A stretch of DNA of 64,000 nt from JBPOFM01 sp051252455 (GTDB lineage Bacteria; Bacteroidota; Bacteroidia; Flavobacteriales; Flavobacteriaceae). Position 1 is the stretch's first letter; every line of letters begins with the position of its first letter. The stretch is from the NCBI GenBank assembly GCA_051252455.1, contig JBPOFM010000004.1, positions 248,001 through 312,000 of the forward strand, in the 5' to 3' direction. A model generated the notes under the pieces. The model made no database searches. It saw nothing but the letters and a program-made list of their open reading frames with translations, and was not told the origin of the DNA. Below, in pieces: positions 52,008 to 60,855 of this stretch. Both the position numbers and the translations under genes were made by a program.

Positions 52008-52829
52008 TTAGTTCCGCTTACTCAAGATCAATGCCATTTCTTCTTGAAGTTCTTTGGCTTTTTTCGCTGCCGCTTCCGCAAAATCATCGTCTTTGGATGC
52101 ATAGATGATCCCTCTAGAAGAATTGACCAATAAGCCAATATTTTTTGTCATTCCATATTTACAGACGTTTTGTAGACTTCCACCTTGTGCTCCCACGCCT
52201 GGAACTAACAGAAAACTATCTGGAATCAACTTTCTTATTTGTTTTAAATACGTCGCTTTGGTGGCCCCAACAACATACATCAAGTTTTTACTATTTTTCC
52301 AAGTCGTAGATGTTTTGATGACTTCTCTATAAAGAAAATTTCTGTTGACACGTTTCGTTTGGAAATCATATGCACCTTCATTAGACGTCAAAGCTAATAG
52401 AATAGTATGCTTTCCTTTAAACGACAAAAATGGCTCAACGGAATCCCTACCCATATATGGGGCAACCGTCACGCTATCAAAATTCAAATCTTCTAAAAAG
52501 GCCTTGGCATACATGCGACTCGTGTTACCGATATCGCCTCGTTTCGCATCGGCGATTGTAAAAATTTCTGGATGCAATACATTCAAATACATGATGGTTT
52601 TTTCCAATGCTTTCCAACCTTTCAATCCTTGGGCTTCATAAAAAGCGATATTTGGCTTGTAGGCAACAGCCAGATGGTGAGTGGCATCTATAATGGCCTT
52701 ATTGAATGAAAATATTGGATCTTCGTCGTTCAATAAATGTTTAGGGATTTTTTCTAAATCGACATCCAATCCAATGCAGAGGAATGATTTTTTCTTTTTA
52801 ATTTGAGAGATGAGCGCTTTGGTAGTCAT
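52008..52829 (-). CDS. pyrF: Orotidine 5'-phosphate decarboxylase
   Basis: Last step of UMP synthesis. 273 residues, the long (type 2) form. FLCIGLDVDLEKIPKHL, AVAYKPNIAFYEAQG, catalytic DAKRGDIGNTSRMYAKAF (Lys and Asp), VTVAPYMGRDSV, LLVPGVGAQGG and LLVNSSRGIIYAS are all present. Downstream of prfA with a terminator between them, so only partial read-through expected. Confidence 0.95.
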   Translation of the reverse strand: MTTKALISQIKKKKSFLCIGLDVDLEKIPKHLLNDEDPIFSFNKAIIDATHHLAVAYKPNIAFYEAQGLKGWKALEKTIMYLNVLHPEIFTIADAKRGDIGNTSRMYAKAFLEDLNFDSVTVAPYMGRDSVEPFLSFKGKHTILLALTSNEGAYDFQTKRVNRNFLYREVIKTSTTWKNSKNLMYVVGATKATYLKQIRKLIPDSFLLVPGVGAQGGSLQNVCKYGMTKNIGLLVNSSRGIIYASKDDDFAEAAAKKAKELQEEMALILSKRN

Positions 52830-52836
52830 AGGTCAT

Positions 52837-52862
52837 AAAAAAAGCCTCAAAAAGAGGCTCGT
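52837..52862 (-). terminator. Terminator of prfA
   Basis: On the minus strand GAGCCTC TTTTT GAGGC T then T run; lies between prfA and pyrF. Confidence 0.85.
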
Positions 52863-52867
52863 TTGTT

Positions 52868-53944
52868 TTATAATAAATCTGTATTTGCTTTTAACAACTC
52901 TGTGTTTTCTGCTAACATTAATTCGTCAATTATCTTTTGGATGTCTCCATTCATTATATTACTTAAGTCGTATAGTGTCAAACCAATTCTATGATCTGTA
53001 ACTCGTCCTTGTGAGTAATTATAAGTTCTGATTTTGGCACTTCTATCACCTGAAGACACCATACTTTTTCGTTTTTCAGAATCGGCAGCCATTTTCTTTT
53101 CCAACTCTCTCTCGTATAAACGCGAACGCAACACTTTTAAGGCTTTTTCAAGATTTTTATGTGATGACTTCTGATCTTGACAGCTTACGATCAAACCTGT
53201 TGGCTCATGATGCAATTTGATGGCAGAATAGGTCGTATTCACACTTTGTCCACCGGGACCTGTAGATGTGGTACGCTCGATTCGAACTTCAGTCATGTCT
53301 AATTCGTAGTCAAACTCTTCCGCTTCCGGAAGTACAATAACCGTTGCCGCACTAGTATGCACACGACCTTGCGTTTCCGTCTGTGGCACACGTTGCACAC
53401 GATGTACACCCGCTTCAAATTTTAAAGTGCCATAAACATCTTCACCATTGACTTCAAGTATCATTTCTTTGTAGCCTCCAGATGTTCCTTCATTGAAATC
53501 TACAACTTCAATTTTCCAGCCTTTGCTCTCACAATATTTTGTGTACATTCGGTAAAGGTCGCCTGCAAAAATACTTGCTTCATCACCCCCTGTTCCTGCT
53601 CGAAGTTCCACAACTGCATTTTTGGCATCTTCAGGATTTTTAGGAATCAGCAAGAATCGGATGTTTTCTTCCATTTTCGGAATTTCCTCTTTCGCCTCTT
53701 CATATTGCATTTTGGCCATTTCGACCATTTCATCGTCGCCACCTTCATTGATGATATCTTCAGCTTCCTTTAAATTGTCTAAAAGTGTAGCATATTCCTG
53801 GCGTTTGTCAACCAAAACTTTGAGATCCTTATACTCTTTGTTAAGTGCTATATAACGTTTTTGGTCACTTATAATGTCTGGCTGAATAATCAAATCCGTG
53901 ATCTCCACAAAACGTTGTTTTACTATATCTAATTTATCTAACAT
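52868..53944 (-). CDS. prfA: Peptide chain release factor 1
   Basis: 358 residues. Recognises UAA and UAG and releases the peptide. GGQ motif in RTTSTGPGGQSVNTTYSA, preceded by the domain 2 codon-recognition region (RVPQTETQGRVHTS). Full-length, with a TATTTTTG box 22 bases upstream. The PxT-type specificity motif reads PQTETQGR. Confidence 0.96.
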   Translation of the reverse strand: MLDKLDIVKQRFVEITDLIIQPDIISDQKRYIALNKEYKDLKVLVDKRQEYATLLDNLKEAEDIINEGGDDEMVEMAKMQYEEAKEEIPKMEENIRFLLIPKNPEDAKNAVVELRAGTGGDEASIFAGDLYRMYTKYCESKGWKIEVVDFNEGTSGGYKEMILEVNGEDVYGTLKFEAGVHRVQRVPQTETQGRVHTSAATVIVLPEAEEFDYELDMTEVRIERTTSTGPGGQSVNTTYSAIKLHHEPTGLIVSCQDQKSSHKNLEKALKVLRSRLYERELEKKMAADSEKRKSMVSSGDRSAKIRTYNYSQGRVTDHRIGLTLYDLSNIMNGDIQKIIDELMLAENTELLKANTDLL

Positions 53945-53965
53945 TTATCTTCTGAAATTGTGTCG

Positions 53966-53973
53966 CAAAAATA
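53966..53973 (-). promoter_or_regulatory. -7 box TATTTTTG for prfA
   Basis: Exact TAnnTTTG match on the minus strand, 22 bases before the start codon. Confidence 0.55.
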
Positions 53974-54065
53974 CGATTATTTCTTTGAATCGAGCAAGAT
54001 GCTTCTCTCTGGAAAATCGCAAAGAGGAAATTGAAATATTTTTCCTAAATAGTCGTTTTCTGATA

Positions 54066-54356
54066 ATGATGCACCGTTTTGAAGCCATTTTACTGTTCTA
54101 CAAACCCTTTGTCATTTGGTCGTTTGTCATTACTGTTATGTTGGTTTCCATCAGTTCGCTTATTGTTCCTATTCTCATCATTAAACTTACTTTGACTGTT
54201 TTTTTATGGTATTTCATGAAGGAAACTACGGCAAAGCGCAAGCTTATTTTTTATAAAAATATCGGTATCTCCGATTTACGCTTGTTCTCTACTCTTTATT
54301 TAATTGATATCTTTATTTCCATTCCAGTGATTTTATTGATTCAAGAATTTATATGA
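54066..54356 (+). CDS. Small membrane protein paired with an ABC ATPase
   Basis: 96 residues from ATG 54066 (MMHRFEAILLFYKPFVIWSF). Two to three hydrophobic segments, at about 10-30, 34-52 and 72-92. No family recognised. Its stop overlaps the ABC ATPase start by four bases (ATGA), so the two are coupled and it is the natural candidate for the membrane partner, though far smaller than normal ABC permeases. Confidence 0.65.
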   Translation: MMHRFEAILLFYKPFVIWSFVITVMLVSISSLIVPILIIKLTLTVFLWYFMKETTAKRKLIFYKNIGISDLRLFSTLYLIDIFISIPVILLIQEFI

Positions 54357-55015
54357 TTTTAGAAGTTGACAATGTAGAACTATATTTTTCGAAAAAGAGA
54401 ATTCTTAACGGGGTTTACCTCAAAGCTGAAACAGGAAAAGTCACGAGTGTTCTTGGTAGCAATGGATGCGGCAAAACAAGCCTTTTGTCTATAATTTTTG
54501 GATCACTTCAACCTAAATATAAATTAATACGGCTGAATGGTAAGCCGATTTTAAAACCGTTATATACCACCAATATTGTTTCCTATTTACCGCAACACGA
54601 GCTCTCACCTAACAATCTAAAAATTAAAACGCTGTTTAAATTCCTAAATGTGGATTGGTTCGAATTTAGTTCCCGCTTTGAAAATTTCTCATTTTTTTGG
54701 GATAGTAAAATAAATAATTTATCTGGTGGTGAGCGTCGGGTTTTAGAGACCTATCTGATTCTTAAAAGTGATAAGCAAATTGTACTTTTAGATGAACCGT
54801 TTTCACATATCGCACCTTTATATATTGAAAAATTGAAGAATTTGATTCAAGTCGAGAAACAAACTAAAGCAATCATTTTAACTGATCATTATTTTAAGGA
54901 TGTAATGGAGGCAACGGATGATTTGTACCTTTTGAAAAATGGTTGTACACAACGTATTGAATCCGTCGAAGCACTTGAAGATTATAACTATCTAAATACA
55001 GGAATGGCGTTCTAA
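54353..55015 (+). CDS. ABC transporter ATPase subunit
   Basis: 220 residues. Walker A GSNGCGKT (35-42), signature NLSGGERRVLETYL, Walker B QIVLLDEPFSHI and ILTDHYFKDV with the switch His. A regular stand-alone ATPase; resembles lipoprotein- or LPS-type exporters weakly. Its only obvious partner is the 96-residue membrane protein. Overlaps the end of the convergent DUF3078 gene by four bases. Confidence 0.92.
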   Translation: MILEVDNVELYFSKKRILNGVYLKAETGKVTSVLGSNGCGKTSLLSIIFGSLQPKYKLIRLNGKPILKPLYTTNIVSYLPQHELSPNNLKIKTLFKFLNVDWFEFSSRFENFSFFWDSKINNLSGGERRVLETYLILKSDKQIVLLDEPFSHIAPLYIEKLKNLIQVEKQTKAIILTDHYFKDVMEATDDLYLLKNGCTQRIESVEALEDYNYLNTGMAF

Positions 55016-55962
55016 AAATCAACTACAACCCCGATTCCCAAGATTTGTTTCCACTGAATTTTTGCCCCTTCCATGTCAAATTCATCTTCAACTTCTGTCG
55101 AAACAATGGTTTTAACATCATTATCATATTTCAAATGTGAACCAAGGGACGCCTTCACGTATTGATTGACTTTAAAATTAAAAAGTACTTCCCAATCCAC
55201 ATCAATATTTCCAAAAGTATTCAAATAATCGGTATAGAAACTTGCTCTGCTTTTGATGGCGATATTTTCAAAAACTTCAGATTCAAATTCGTTGGTGAGA
55301 AGTATTCCTAACTCTGTTCTCATGCGTTGACCCTGCTTGAGAATATTTCCTTCAGCATCAACAATCGCTTTTTCAACACCAAAAGCTCCTGAATTTGAGA
55401 GTTCCTCATCCAAAACAAAAGTCGATTTGAACGTCAAAGGTGAAAAATATGTTGAGAATTTTTCAATATTTTTCCCATATTCAACGCCACCTCCTACAAA
55501 CAGATATCCTGGTGCCATAAATTTCGAAATAGGATTGGAACGGTTGGGATAATTGTAGCCATTCGTAAATTGCGTCTTAAAGTTGAATCGTGCTGAAAAA
55601 TACCAATTGCTCAAACTATCTTTCTGGAAACCCATTGTTGATATCAACTCCAATTCATCACTGGTTTTGCGAAGTTCTTGTTCTTGTTGTTTGTTAATGC
55701 CATAATTTACGATTCCTTTATTCTTCCATTTTAGAAGACCATAGGCATAGTTTAATGAAGATGTAAATCCTAAAAGAGCGGAAATGGAATTACTACCTCC
55801 AGCGCTCCAATTGACAAAAGTAACTTCGTTGATATCCAAACCAGCCCTGTTCTTGAAATCCCATTTCGGGATGCTATCACTGGTTTGTAGATTTAAAGAA
55901 TCGGTTTGGGCATTTGCAACTTGAATGAAAAAGCAAAAGAAAATAACTAAAAAATACTTCAT
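55012..55962 (-). CDS. DUF3078 outer-membrane-type protein
   Basis: 316 residues with signal peptide (KYFLVIFFCFFIQVANAQ). W-x-NWSAGGSNSISALLGF and LLKWKNKGIVNYGINKQ fit the DUF3078 family of flavobacterial beta-barrel-like proteins. Repeated amphipathic strands throughout, ending in IGVVVDF with a terminal Phe, as in outer-membrane barrels. Downstream of purM. Confidence 0.88.
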   Translation of the reverse strand: MKYFLVIFFCFFIQVANAQTDSLNLQTSDSIPKWDFKNRAGLDINEVTFVNWSAGGSNSISALLGFTSSLNYAYGLLKWKNKGIVNYGINKQQEQELRKTSDELELISTMGFQKDSLSNWYFSARFNFKTQFTNGYNYPNRSNPISKFMAPGYLFVGGGVEYGKNIEKFSTYFSPLTFKSTFVLDEELSNSGAFGVEKAIVDAEGNILKQGQRMRTELGILLTNEFESEVFENIAIKSRASFYTDYLNTFGNIDVDWEVLFNFKVNQYVKASLGSHLKYDNDVKTIVSTEVEDEFDMEGAKIQWKQILGIGVVVDF

Positions 55963-55990
55963 TTAAAATAATCTGGAAAACTTAAACATT

Positions 55991-57169
55991 TCAATATTCG
56001 AATGTCCCAAACTGACTTGCGATGGTTAGTTTCTTTTCACTAGAAGCTTCCACCCTTCCGACAATTTGAGCATCAACATTATAGGATTTAGAAATAGCAA
56101 TGATATCTTCTGCAACTTCTTGAGGAACATACAATTCCATACGATGGCCACAATTGAATACCTGATACATTTCTTTCCAATCGGTTTTCGATTGTTCCTG
56201 AATCAGTTTAAACAACGGAGGAATTGAAAACATATTATCTTTTATGATGTGCAAATCATCAATAAAATGAAGAATTTTTGTTTGAGCCCCTCCACTGCAA
56301 TGCACCATGCCATGGATCTGTGTTGAAGTGTATTTTGATAATATCTTTTTTATGATTGGTGCATAGGTACGTGTTGGAGACAGTACTAGTTTGCCAGCAT
56401 CTATTGGTGAATCCTCGACAGAATCTGTTAGTTTTATGTTTCCAGAATAGACCAAATCCTTTGGGACTGATGCATCAAAACTTTCAGGATATTTTTCAGC
56501 TAAATAGTTGTGGAATACGTCATGTCTCGCAGACGTCAGACCATTACTTCCCATGCCTCCATTATATTCCTTTTCATAAGTTGCCTGTCCCGAAGAAGAC
56601 AAACCGACAATTACATCACCAGCTTTAATATTTGCATTGTCAATAACTTCACTCCGTTTGATGCGTGCCGTGACAGTTGAATCTACAATAATGGTCCTTA
56701 CCAAATCACCGACATCGGCAGTTTCCCCCCCTGTGGAGTGAATGGTCACACCAAAATTCTTTAATTCAGCTATCAAATCTTCGGTTCCATTGATGATTGC
56801 GGAAATGACTTCACCGGGAATCAGGTTTTTATTTCTGCCTATAGTAGAAGACAACATGATGTTGTCAGTCGCGCCAACGCATAATAAATCATCCACATTC
56901 ATAATCAACGCATCCTGTGCGATTCCCCGCCAGACAGAAAGATTTCCTGTTTCCTTCCAATACATGTAGGCAAGAGACGATTTTGTACCTGCGCCATCAG
57001 CATGCATAATGAGACAATAAGCGTCATCATTTGATAAATAATCAGGAACAATCTTGCAAAAAGCCTGTGGAAACAAGCCTTTATCAATATTTTTAATGGC
57101 ATTGTGCACGTCTTCCTTTGAAGCAGAAACTCCTCGCTGTGCATAGCGTTTACTTATATTTTCGCTCAT
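55991..57169 (-). CDS. purM: AIR synthase (phosphoribosylformylglycinamidine cyclo-ligase)
   Basis: 392 residues, the long Bacteroidota form. ATP-dependent ring closure in purine synthesis. GVSASKEDVHNAI, MHADGAGTKSSLAYMYW, MNVDDLLCVGATD, STGGETADVGDLVRTI and VGLSSSGQATYEKE are family motifs, with the Gly-rich ATP-binding loop intact. Separated from the barrel gene by 39 bases and preceded by its own TATTTTTG box. Confidence 0.9.
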   Translation of the reverse strand: MSENISKRYAQRGVSASKEDVHNAIKNIDKGLFPQAFCKIVPDYLSNDDAYCLIMHADGAGTKSSLAYMYWKETGNLSVWRGIAQDALIMNVDDLLCVGATDNIMLSSTIGRNKNLIPGEVISAIINGTEDLIAELKNFGVTIHSTGGETADVGDLVRTIIVDSTVTARIKRSEVIDNANIKAGDVIVGLSSSGQATYEKEYNGGMGSNGLTSARHDVFHNYLAEKYPESFDASVPKDLVYSGNIKLTDSVEDSPIDAGKLVLSPTRTYAPIIKKILSKYTSTQIHGMVHCSGGAQTKILHFIDDLHIIKDNMFSIPPLFKLIQEQSKTDWKEMYQVFNCGHRMELYVPQEVAEDIIAISKSYNVDAQIVGRVEASSEKKLTIASQFGTFEY

Positions 57170-57185
57170 AACTACAGTTATCTTG

Positions 57186-57193
57186 CAAAAATA
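57186..57193 (-). promoter_or_regulatory. -7 box TATTTTTG for purM
   Basis: Exact TAnnTTTG match on the minus strand, 17 bases before the start codon. Confidence 0.5.
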
Positions 57194-57208
57194 GGAATAG
57201 TATATCAG

Positions 57209-57877
57209 TTATGGTAAACTTTTCGGTTCGATTTGATTGGATTCGATAATAGATTTTTCCCCTCTTCCGATTTTGTGCTTTGTATCTCTTCCTCTGAAGT
57301 AATAATTGAGGCCAAATCCAATTCTCCAATAGGTATCGTCGGAAGCGCCAGCGATTAATCCGTCGAGTTCGTCACTCATGACATGGTTATAGTTGGTATA
57401 AAATTTTAAACCAATACCATCTGACACTATGTACTCAATTCCGCCGCCTCCTTGAAATTTTATCGCAGTTTGATCAAAATAATTGGATGCATTGTAACCA
57501 CCACCTGCAAATAGGAATGGAGAGAATTTGGAATGTGGAACTAATGTTGACTCTAAATTCAAATCAAAGGACATAAATCCTTCATTAAAAACGTCTACAT
57601 ACGCCAGATTAAATTTGTTATAACTAAAATTGACATTTAAATATGGGCTTAAATATCTTTTGTATCCAACGTGAAAATAAATCTCAAATTCAGGATCAAC
57701 ATGGTCTCCGTTCATCACAGAAGTCCCAACTCCAAAATCAACAGTGTTGTTACCACGAAGTTGATAAAATTTTGTTTTTGTTGTAATTAAGGAATCAGTA
57801 GTATTTTGAGCGAATAATCCTAAATGAATCATCACAATAAGAAAGAACAAGATGTTCTTGTAAGATTTTGCTATCAT
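57209..57877 (-). CDS. Outer-membrane beta-barrel protein
   Basis: 222 residues with signal peptide (NILFFLIVMIHLGLFAQ). Alternating polar/hydrophobic strands (YVDVFNEGFMSFDLNLES, SPFLFAGGGYNASN, IGLKFYTNYNHVMSDE, WRIGFGLNYYFRG) predict an eight-strand barrel. It resembles barrel proteins of curli-related loci, but no curli genes are near. Tail after the barrel is polar. Last strand is not terminal, so assembly signal uncertain. Confidence 0.8.
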   Translation of the reverse strand: MIAKSYKNILFFLIVMIHLGLFAQNTTDSLITTKTKFYQLRGNNTVDFGVGTSVMNGDHVDPEFEIYFHVGYKRYLSPYLNVNFSYNKFNLAYVDVFNEGFMSFDLNLESTLVPHSKFSPFLFAGGGYNASNYFDQTAIKFQGGGGIEYIVSDGIGLKFYTNYNHVMSDELDGLIAGASDDTYWRIGFGLNYYFRGRDTKHKIGRGEKSIIESNQIEPKSLP

Positions 57878-58001
57878 CTATTTAATATTAATTAAAACAC
57901 TTTAAATCAGAACCGAGATTCAACCTATAGTGTTTAGGGGACGCCAATATAAAAAATTAATAAACAGACAATTATATTTTAACTAAATTAATTTTAATGC
58001 A

Positions 58002-58045
58002 TAAAAAAAGACAAAAGAATTTTTGAACAAATCCTTTTGTCTTTC
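58002..58045 (-). terminator. Terminator of the 44-residue exported peptide gene
   Basis: On the minus strand AAAGACAAAAG pairs with CTTTTGTCTTT, then T run; about 70 bases after the stop. Confidence 0.85.
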
Positions 58046-58115
58046 AAAGTATTCAGGAATAAAAAATTGAATATTTAATTTATAAAACCTAAATTTTATA
58101 AGTTTTAAGATACAA

Positions 58116-58250
58116 TTAAGCCTGAAACACTTTCTCTACTTTAGCCGCTGTGTCTTGGGTCAATTTGTCTTTCGCAATTTTATTATTCTGCATTGAGAAT
58201 AGGAGTGTAGCAAAAGCCAAAGCCGCAAGGCTAAGAAGTAATTTTTTCAT
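58116..58250 (-). CDS. Small exported peptide, 44 residues
   Basis: Signal-like N-terminus MKKLLLSLAALAFATLLFSM, then a short polar part NNKIAKDKLTQDTAAKVEKV ending FQA. Predicted to be exported or membrane bound. It has its own terminator and an 8-bp palindrome upstream. No family recognised, but promoter-region, frame and terminator together support a real gene. Confidence 0.65.
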   Translation of the reverse strand: MKKLLLSLAALAFATLLFSMQNNKIAKDKLTQDTAAKVEKVFQA

Positions 58251-58386
58251 TTTAATAAAGTATTGATTAATAGCACTACAAATTTAATACATTGCACAGC
58301 TACTCGCGATGCTTTAACGGGCTATTTTCAAACTTTTCGATTAGTTGTATAATTCTATTGTTGAAATACAGATTTCGGCCTTTTCA

Positions 58387-58406
58387 TATACGTAGTATTA
58401 CGTATA
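58387..58406. promoter_or_regulatory. Perfect inverted repeat TATACGTA-GTAT-TACGTATA
   Basis: 8-bp arms, 4-base spacer, in the 232-base gap upstream of the 58116 peptide gene and downstream of glnN. Symmetry of operator type; target protein unknown. May instead be part of a transcript hairpin. Confidence 0.5.
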
Positions 58407-58435
58407 AAAAGTTAAGAATTAAACAATTTTGTATT

Positions 58436-58462
58436 AAAAAAGCCTCTGTTTTTTGAGGCTTC
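58436..58462 (-). terminator. Terminator of glnN
   Basis: On the minus strand AAGCCTC, loop AAAAAACA, GAGGCTT and T run. Confidence 0.85.
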
Positions 58463-58482
58463 TTTAATTTTTTAATTCAAAT

Positions 58483-60669
58483 TTATCTAGTAAAGAGTAA
58501 TTCTCGATACTTTGTAAGTGGCCATAGCTCATCGTCGACCAATAATTCCAACTTATCGCAATGATAACGGATGTCGTCAAAAATGGGCTTTATTTTATGG
58601 CAATAGTCCAAAGCTTTTTTCTCTATGTCCTCAACAGTATTTGCTTTTTTTCGTTCATTGATCAGTTTAGTTACGTTGGAATTGATGGATTCTATATGTC
58701 CTGATATGTCTTCAATTAGATTCAATTGTTCTTTTGCGAATTTTTTGAAACCTGTACCATAAATTTCTTTTAAACCTTTTACATTCTCAATCAAAATATT
58801 TTGATATCTCACTGCAGTCGGAACAATATGGTTACGAGCAATATCACCAAGCACACGACCTTCAATCTGGATTCGTAAAACATATTCTTCCATTTCAATT
58901 TCATAGCGCGCTTCAGACTCTACTTTGTTCATAACACCTAGATCTTGAAATAAGCTCAATGATTTTTTAGACACTTTAGCCTTCAAAGCTTCTGGAGTCG
59001 TTCTGTTATTGCTCAAACCTCTTTTCTTCGCTTCCTTATGCCACTCATCACCATATCCATTTCCTTCAAAAAGAATGTTTTTGGATTTTTTTATATATTC
59101 TCTCAAAACATTAAAGACTGCATCATCCTTTTTCATGTCTTTTTTGTCAATCAAGGCATCTACTTCAGCTTTAAAATCGATTAATTGCTTGGCCACAATA
59201 GAATTCAGTACGGTCATGGCACTTGCACAATTCGCTTTAGAACCGACAGCGCGGAATTCAAATTTATTTCCTGTAAATGCAAATGGGGAGGTTCTGTTTC
59301 TATCTGTATTATCCAATAATACGTCTGGAATTTTACCGACGACATTTAATTTAAGGTCCGTTTTCTCTTCGGGAGATAATTTTCCATTGGTCACATTCTC
59401 CAATTCATTTAAAACTCGTGTCAGTTGTTCTCCAATAAAAACAGAGATAATTGCAGGTGGTGCTTCATTGGCTCCCAAACGATGGTCATTACTTGCTGAA
59501 GCGATGGCTGCTCTTAATAATTCTTCATTATCATTAACGGCTTTTATAGTATTGATGAAAAAAGTCAAAAACTGCAGGTTGCTCATAGGTGTTTTTCCAG
59601 GCCCTAATAGATTAACACCTGTATCCGTACTCAAACTCCAATTGTTATGTTTCCCTGAACCATTGACACCTGCAAATGGTTTTTCATGAAATAATACTTT
59701 AAAGTTATGGCGATCAGCAATCTTGTCCATCACATCCATCAATAAAGAGTTGTGATCAACAGCCAGATTTGCTTCATCATAAATCGGAGCCAGTTCAAAT
59801 TGATTTGGAGCCACTTCATTATGTCTCGTTTTTACAGGAATACCCAATAACATACATTCAGTTTCCAAATCTCTCATATATGCCAACGCCCTACTTGGAA
59901 TTGATCCAAAATAGTGATCATCCAATTGTTGCCCCTTAGCTGGAGAATGACCAAGTAGCGTTCTGCCTGTCAAAACGATGTCGGGTCTAGAATTGGCCAA
60001 AGCACTATCAATCAAAAAGTACTCTTGTTCCCATCCTAGTGACGCATTTACTTTCTTGACGTTTTTATCAAAGTATTTACATACATCCACAGATGCTGAA
60101 TCTACAGCCTGCAACGCTCGCAATAATGGTGTTTTGTAATCCAAGGCCTCACCAGTATAGGACACAAAAACCGTCGGAATACATAATGTTGTTCCATAAA
60201 TAAAAGCGGGAGATGTAGGGTCCCAAGCTGTATAACCACGAGCTTCAAAGGTGTTTCTGATACCACCATTAGGGAAACTCGACGCATCTGGTTCTTGTTG
60301 TACCAATTGAGTGCCAGCGAATTTTTCAATTGCCAAAGCATTTCCGATGGTTTCAAAAAAGGCATCATGTTTTTCTGCGGTCGCACCCGTTAACGGTTGA
60401 AACCAATGGGTATAATGCGTCGCTCCTTTCGAGATTGCCCATTCTTTCATGCCCGTTGAAATGTGATCGGCGACAATACGGTCTATTTTTGTGCCTTTCT
60501 GATTGGCGTCCATCACACTGTTGTAAGCTTCCTTTGTCAAATATTGACGCATAGTCGCTTCATTGAACACGTTAGTTCCGAAGATTGCAGAACGGCGTTC
60601 CTTCTCTTCAATATGAATTGGTTTATGTTTTAATGATTCTTTAATTGCGTGAAAACGTAATGTTGACAT
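58483..60669 (-). CDS. glnN: Glutamine synthetase, type III
   Basis: 728 residues, the GSIII length. ATP-dependent ammonia assimilation into glutamine. FGTNVFNEATMRQYL, THYTHWFQPLTGATAEKHDAF, EQEYFLID, HNEVAPNQFELAPIYDEANL, and GVNGSGKHNNWS are GSIII motifs. Active in the cytoplasm as a dodecamer. Divergent from a type II enzyme 186 bases away, so both enzymes share a regulatory gap. Confidence 0.97.
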   Translation of the reverse strand: MSTLRFHAIKESLKHKPIHIEEKERRSAIFGTNVFNEATMRQYLTKEAYNSVMDANQKGTKIDRIVADHISTGMKEWAISKGATHYTHWFQPLTGATAEKHDAFFETIGNALAIEKFAGTQLVQQEPDASSFPNGGIRNTFEARGYTAWDPTSPAFIYGTTLCIPTVFVSYTGEALDYKTPLLRALQAVDSASVDVCKYFDKNVKKVNASLGWEQEYFLIDSALANSRPDIVLTGRTLLGHSPAKGQQLDDHYFGSIPSRALAYMRDLETECMLLGIPVKTRHNEVAPNQFELAPIYDEANLAVDHNSLLMDVMDKIADRHNFKVLFHEKPFAGVNGSGKHNNWSLSTDTGVNLLGPGKTPMSNLQFLTFFINTIKAVNDNEELLRAAIASASNDHRLGANEAPPAIISVFIGEQLTRVLNELENVTNGKLSPEEKTDLKLNVVGKIPDVLLDNTDRNRTSPFAFTGNKFEFRAVGSKANCASAMTVLNSIVAKQLIDFKAEVDALIDKKDMKKDDAVFNVLREYIKKSKNILFEGNGYGDEWHKEAKKRGLSNNRTTPEALKAKVSKKSLSLFQDLGVMNKVESEARYEIEMEEYVLRIQIEGRVLGDIARNHIVPTAVRYQNILIENVKGLKEIYGTGFKKFAKEQLNLIEDISGHIESINSNVTKLINERKKANTVEDIEKKALDYCHKIKPIFDDIRYHCDKLELLVDDELWPLTKYRELLFTR

Positions 60670-60700
60670 ATGGTTTGTTTATTTTTTAATTATTATGCCA

Positions 60701-60708
60701 CAAAAATA
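60701..60708 (-). promoter_or_regulatory. -7 box TATTTTTG for glnN
   Basis: Exact TAnnTTTG match on the minus strand, 32 bases before the start codon. The rest of the gap to 60855 is AT-rich; an ATATTTGCG near 60825 may serve the divergent gene. Confidence 0.55.
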
Positions 60709-60855
60709 CGAAAATCATAATTAATAGTAAATACACCCTATTAAAATTAGGGTATCAATAAATTTTGACGATGATTCAGATGTTTTAACCCTATTTTTTT
60801 TGACCTGAACAAAAAAAATTCAATATTTGCGTTTCAATATTTAAACTTAGTACAG

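Noticed and set aside
59009..59689. Plus-strand 226-residue frame inside glnN
   Set aside because: Antisense shadow of the conserved GSIII coding region.
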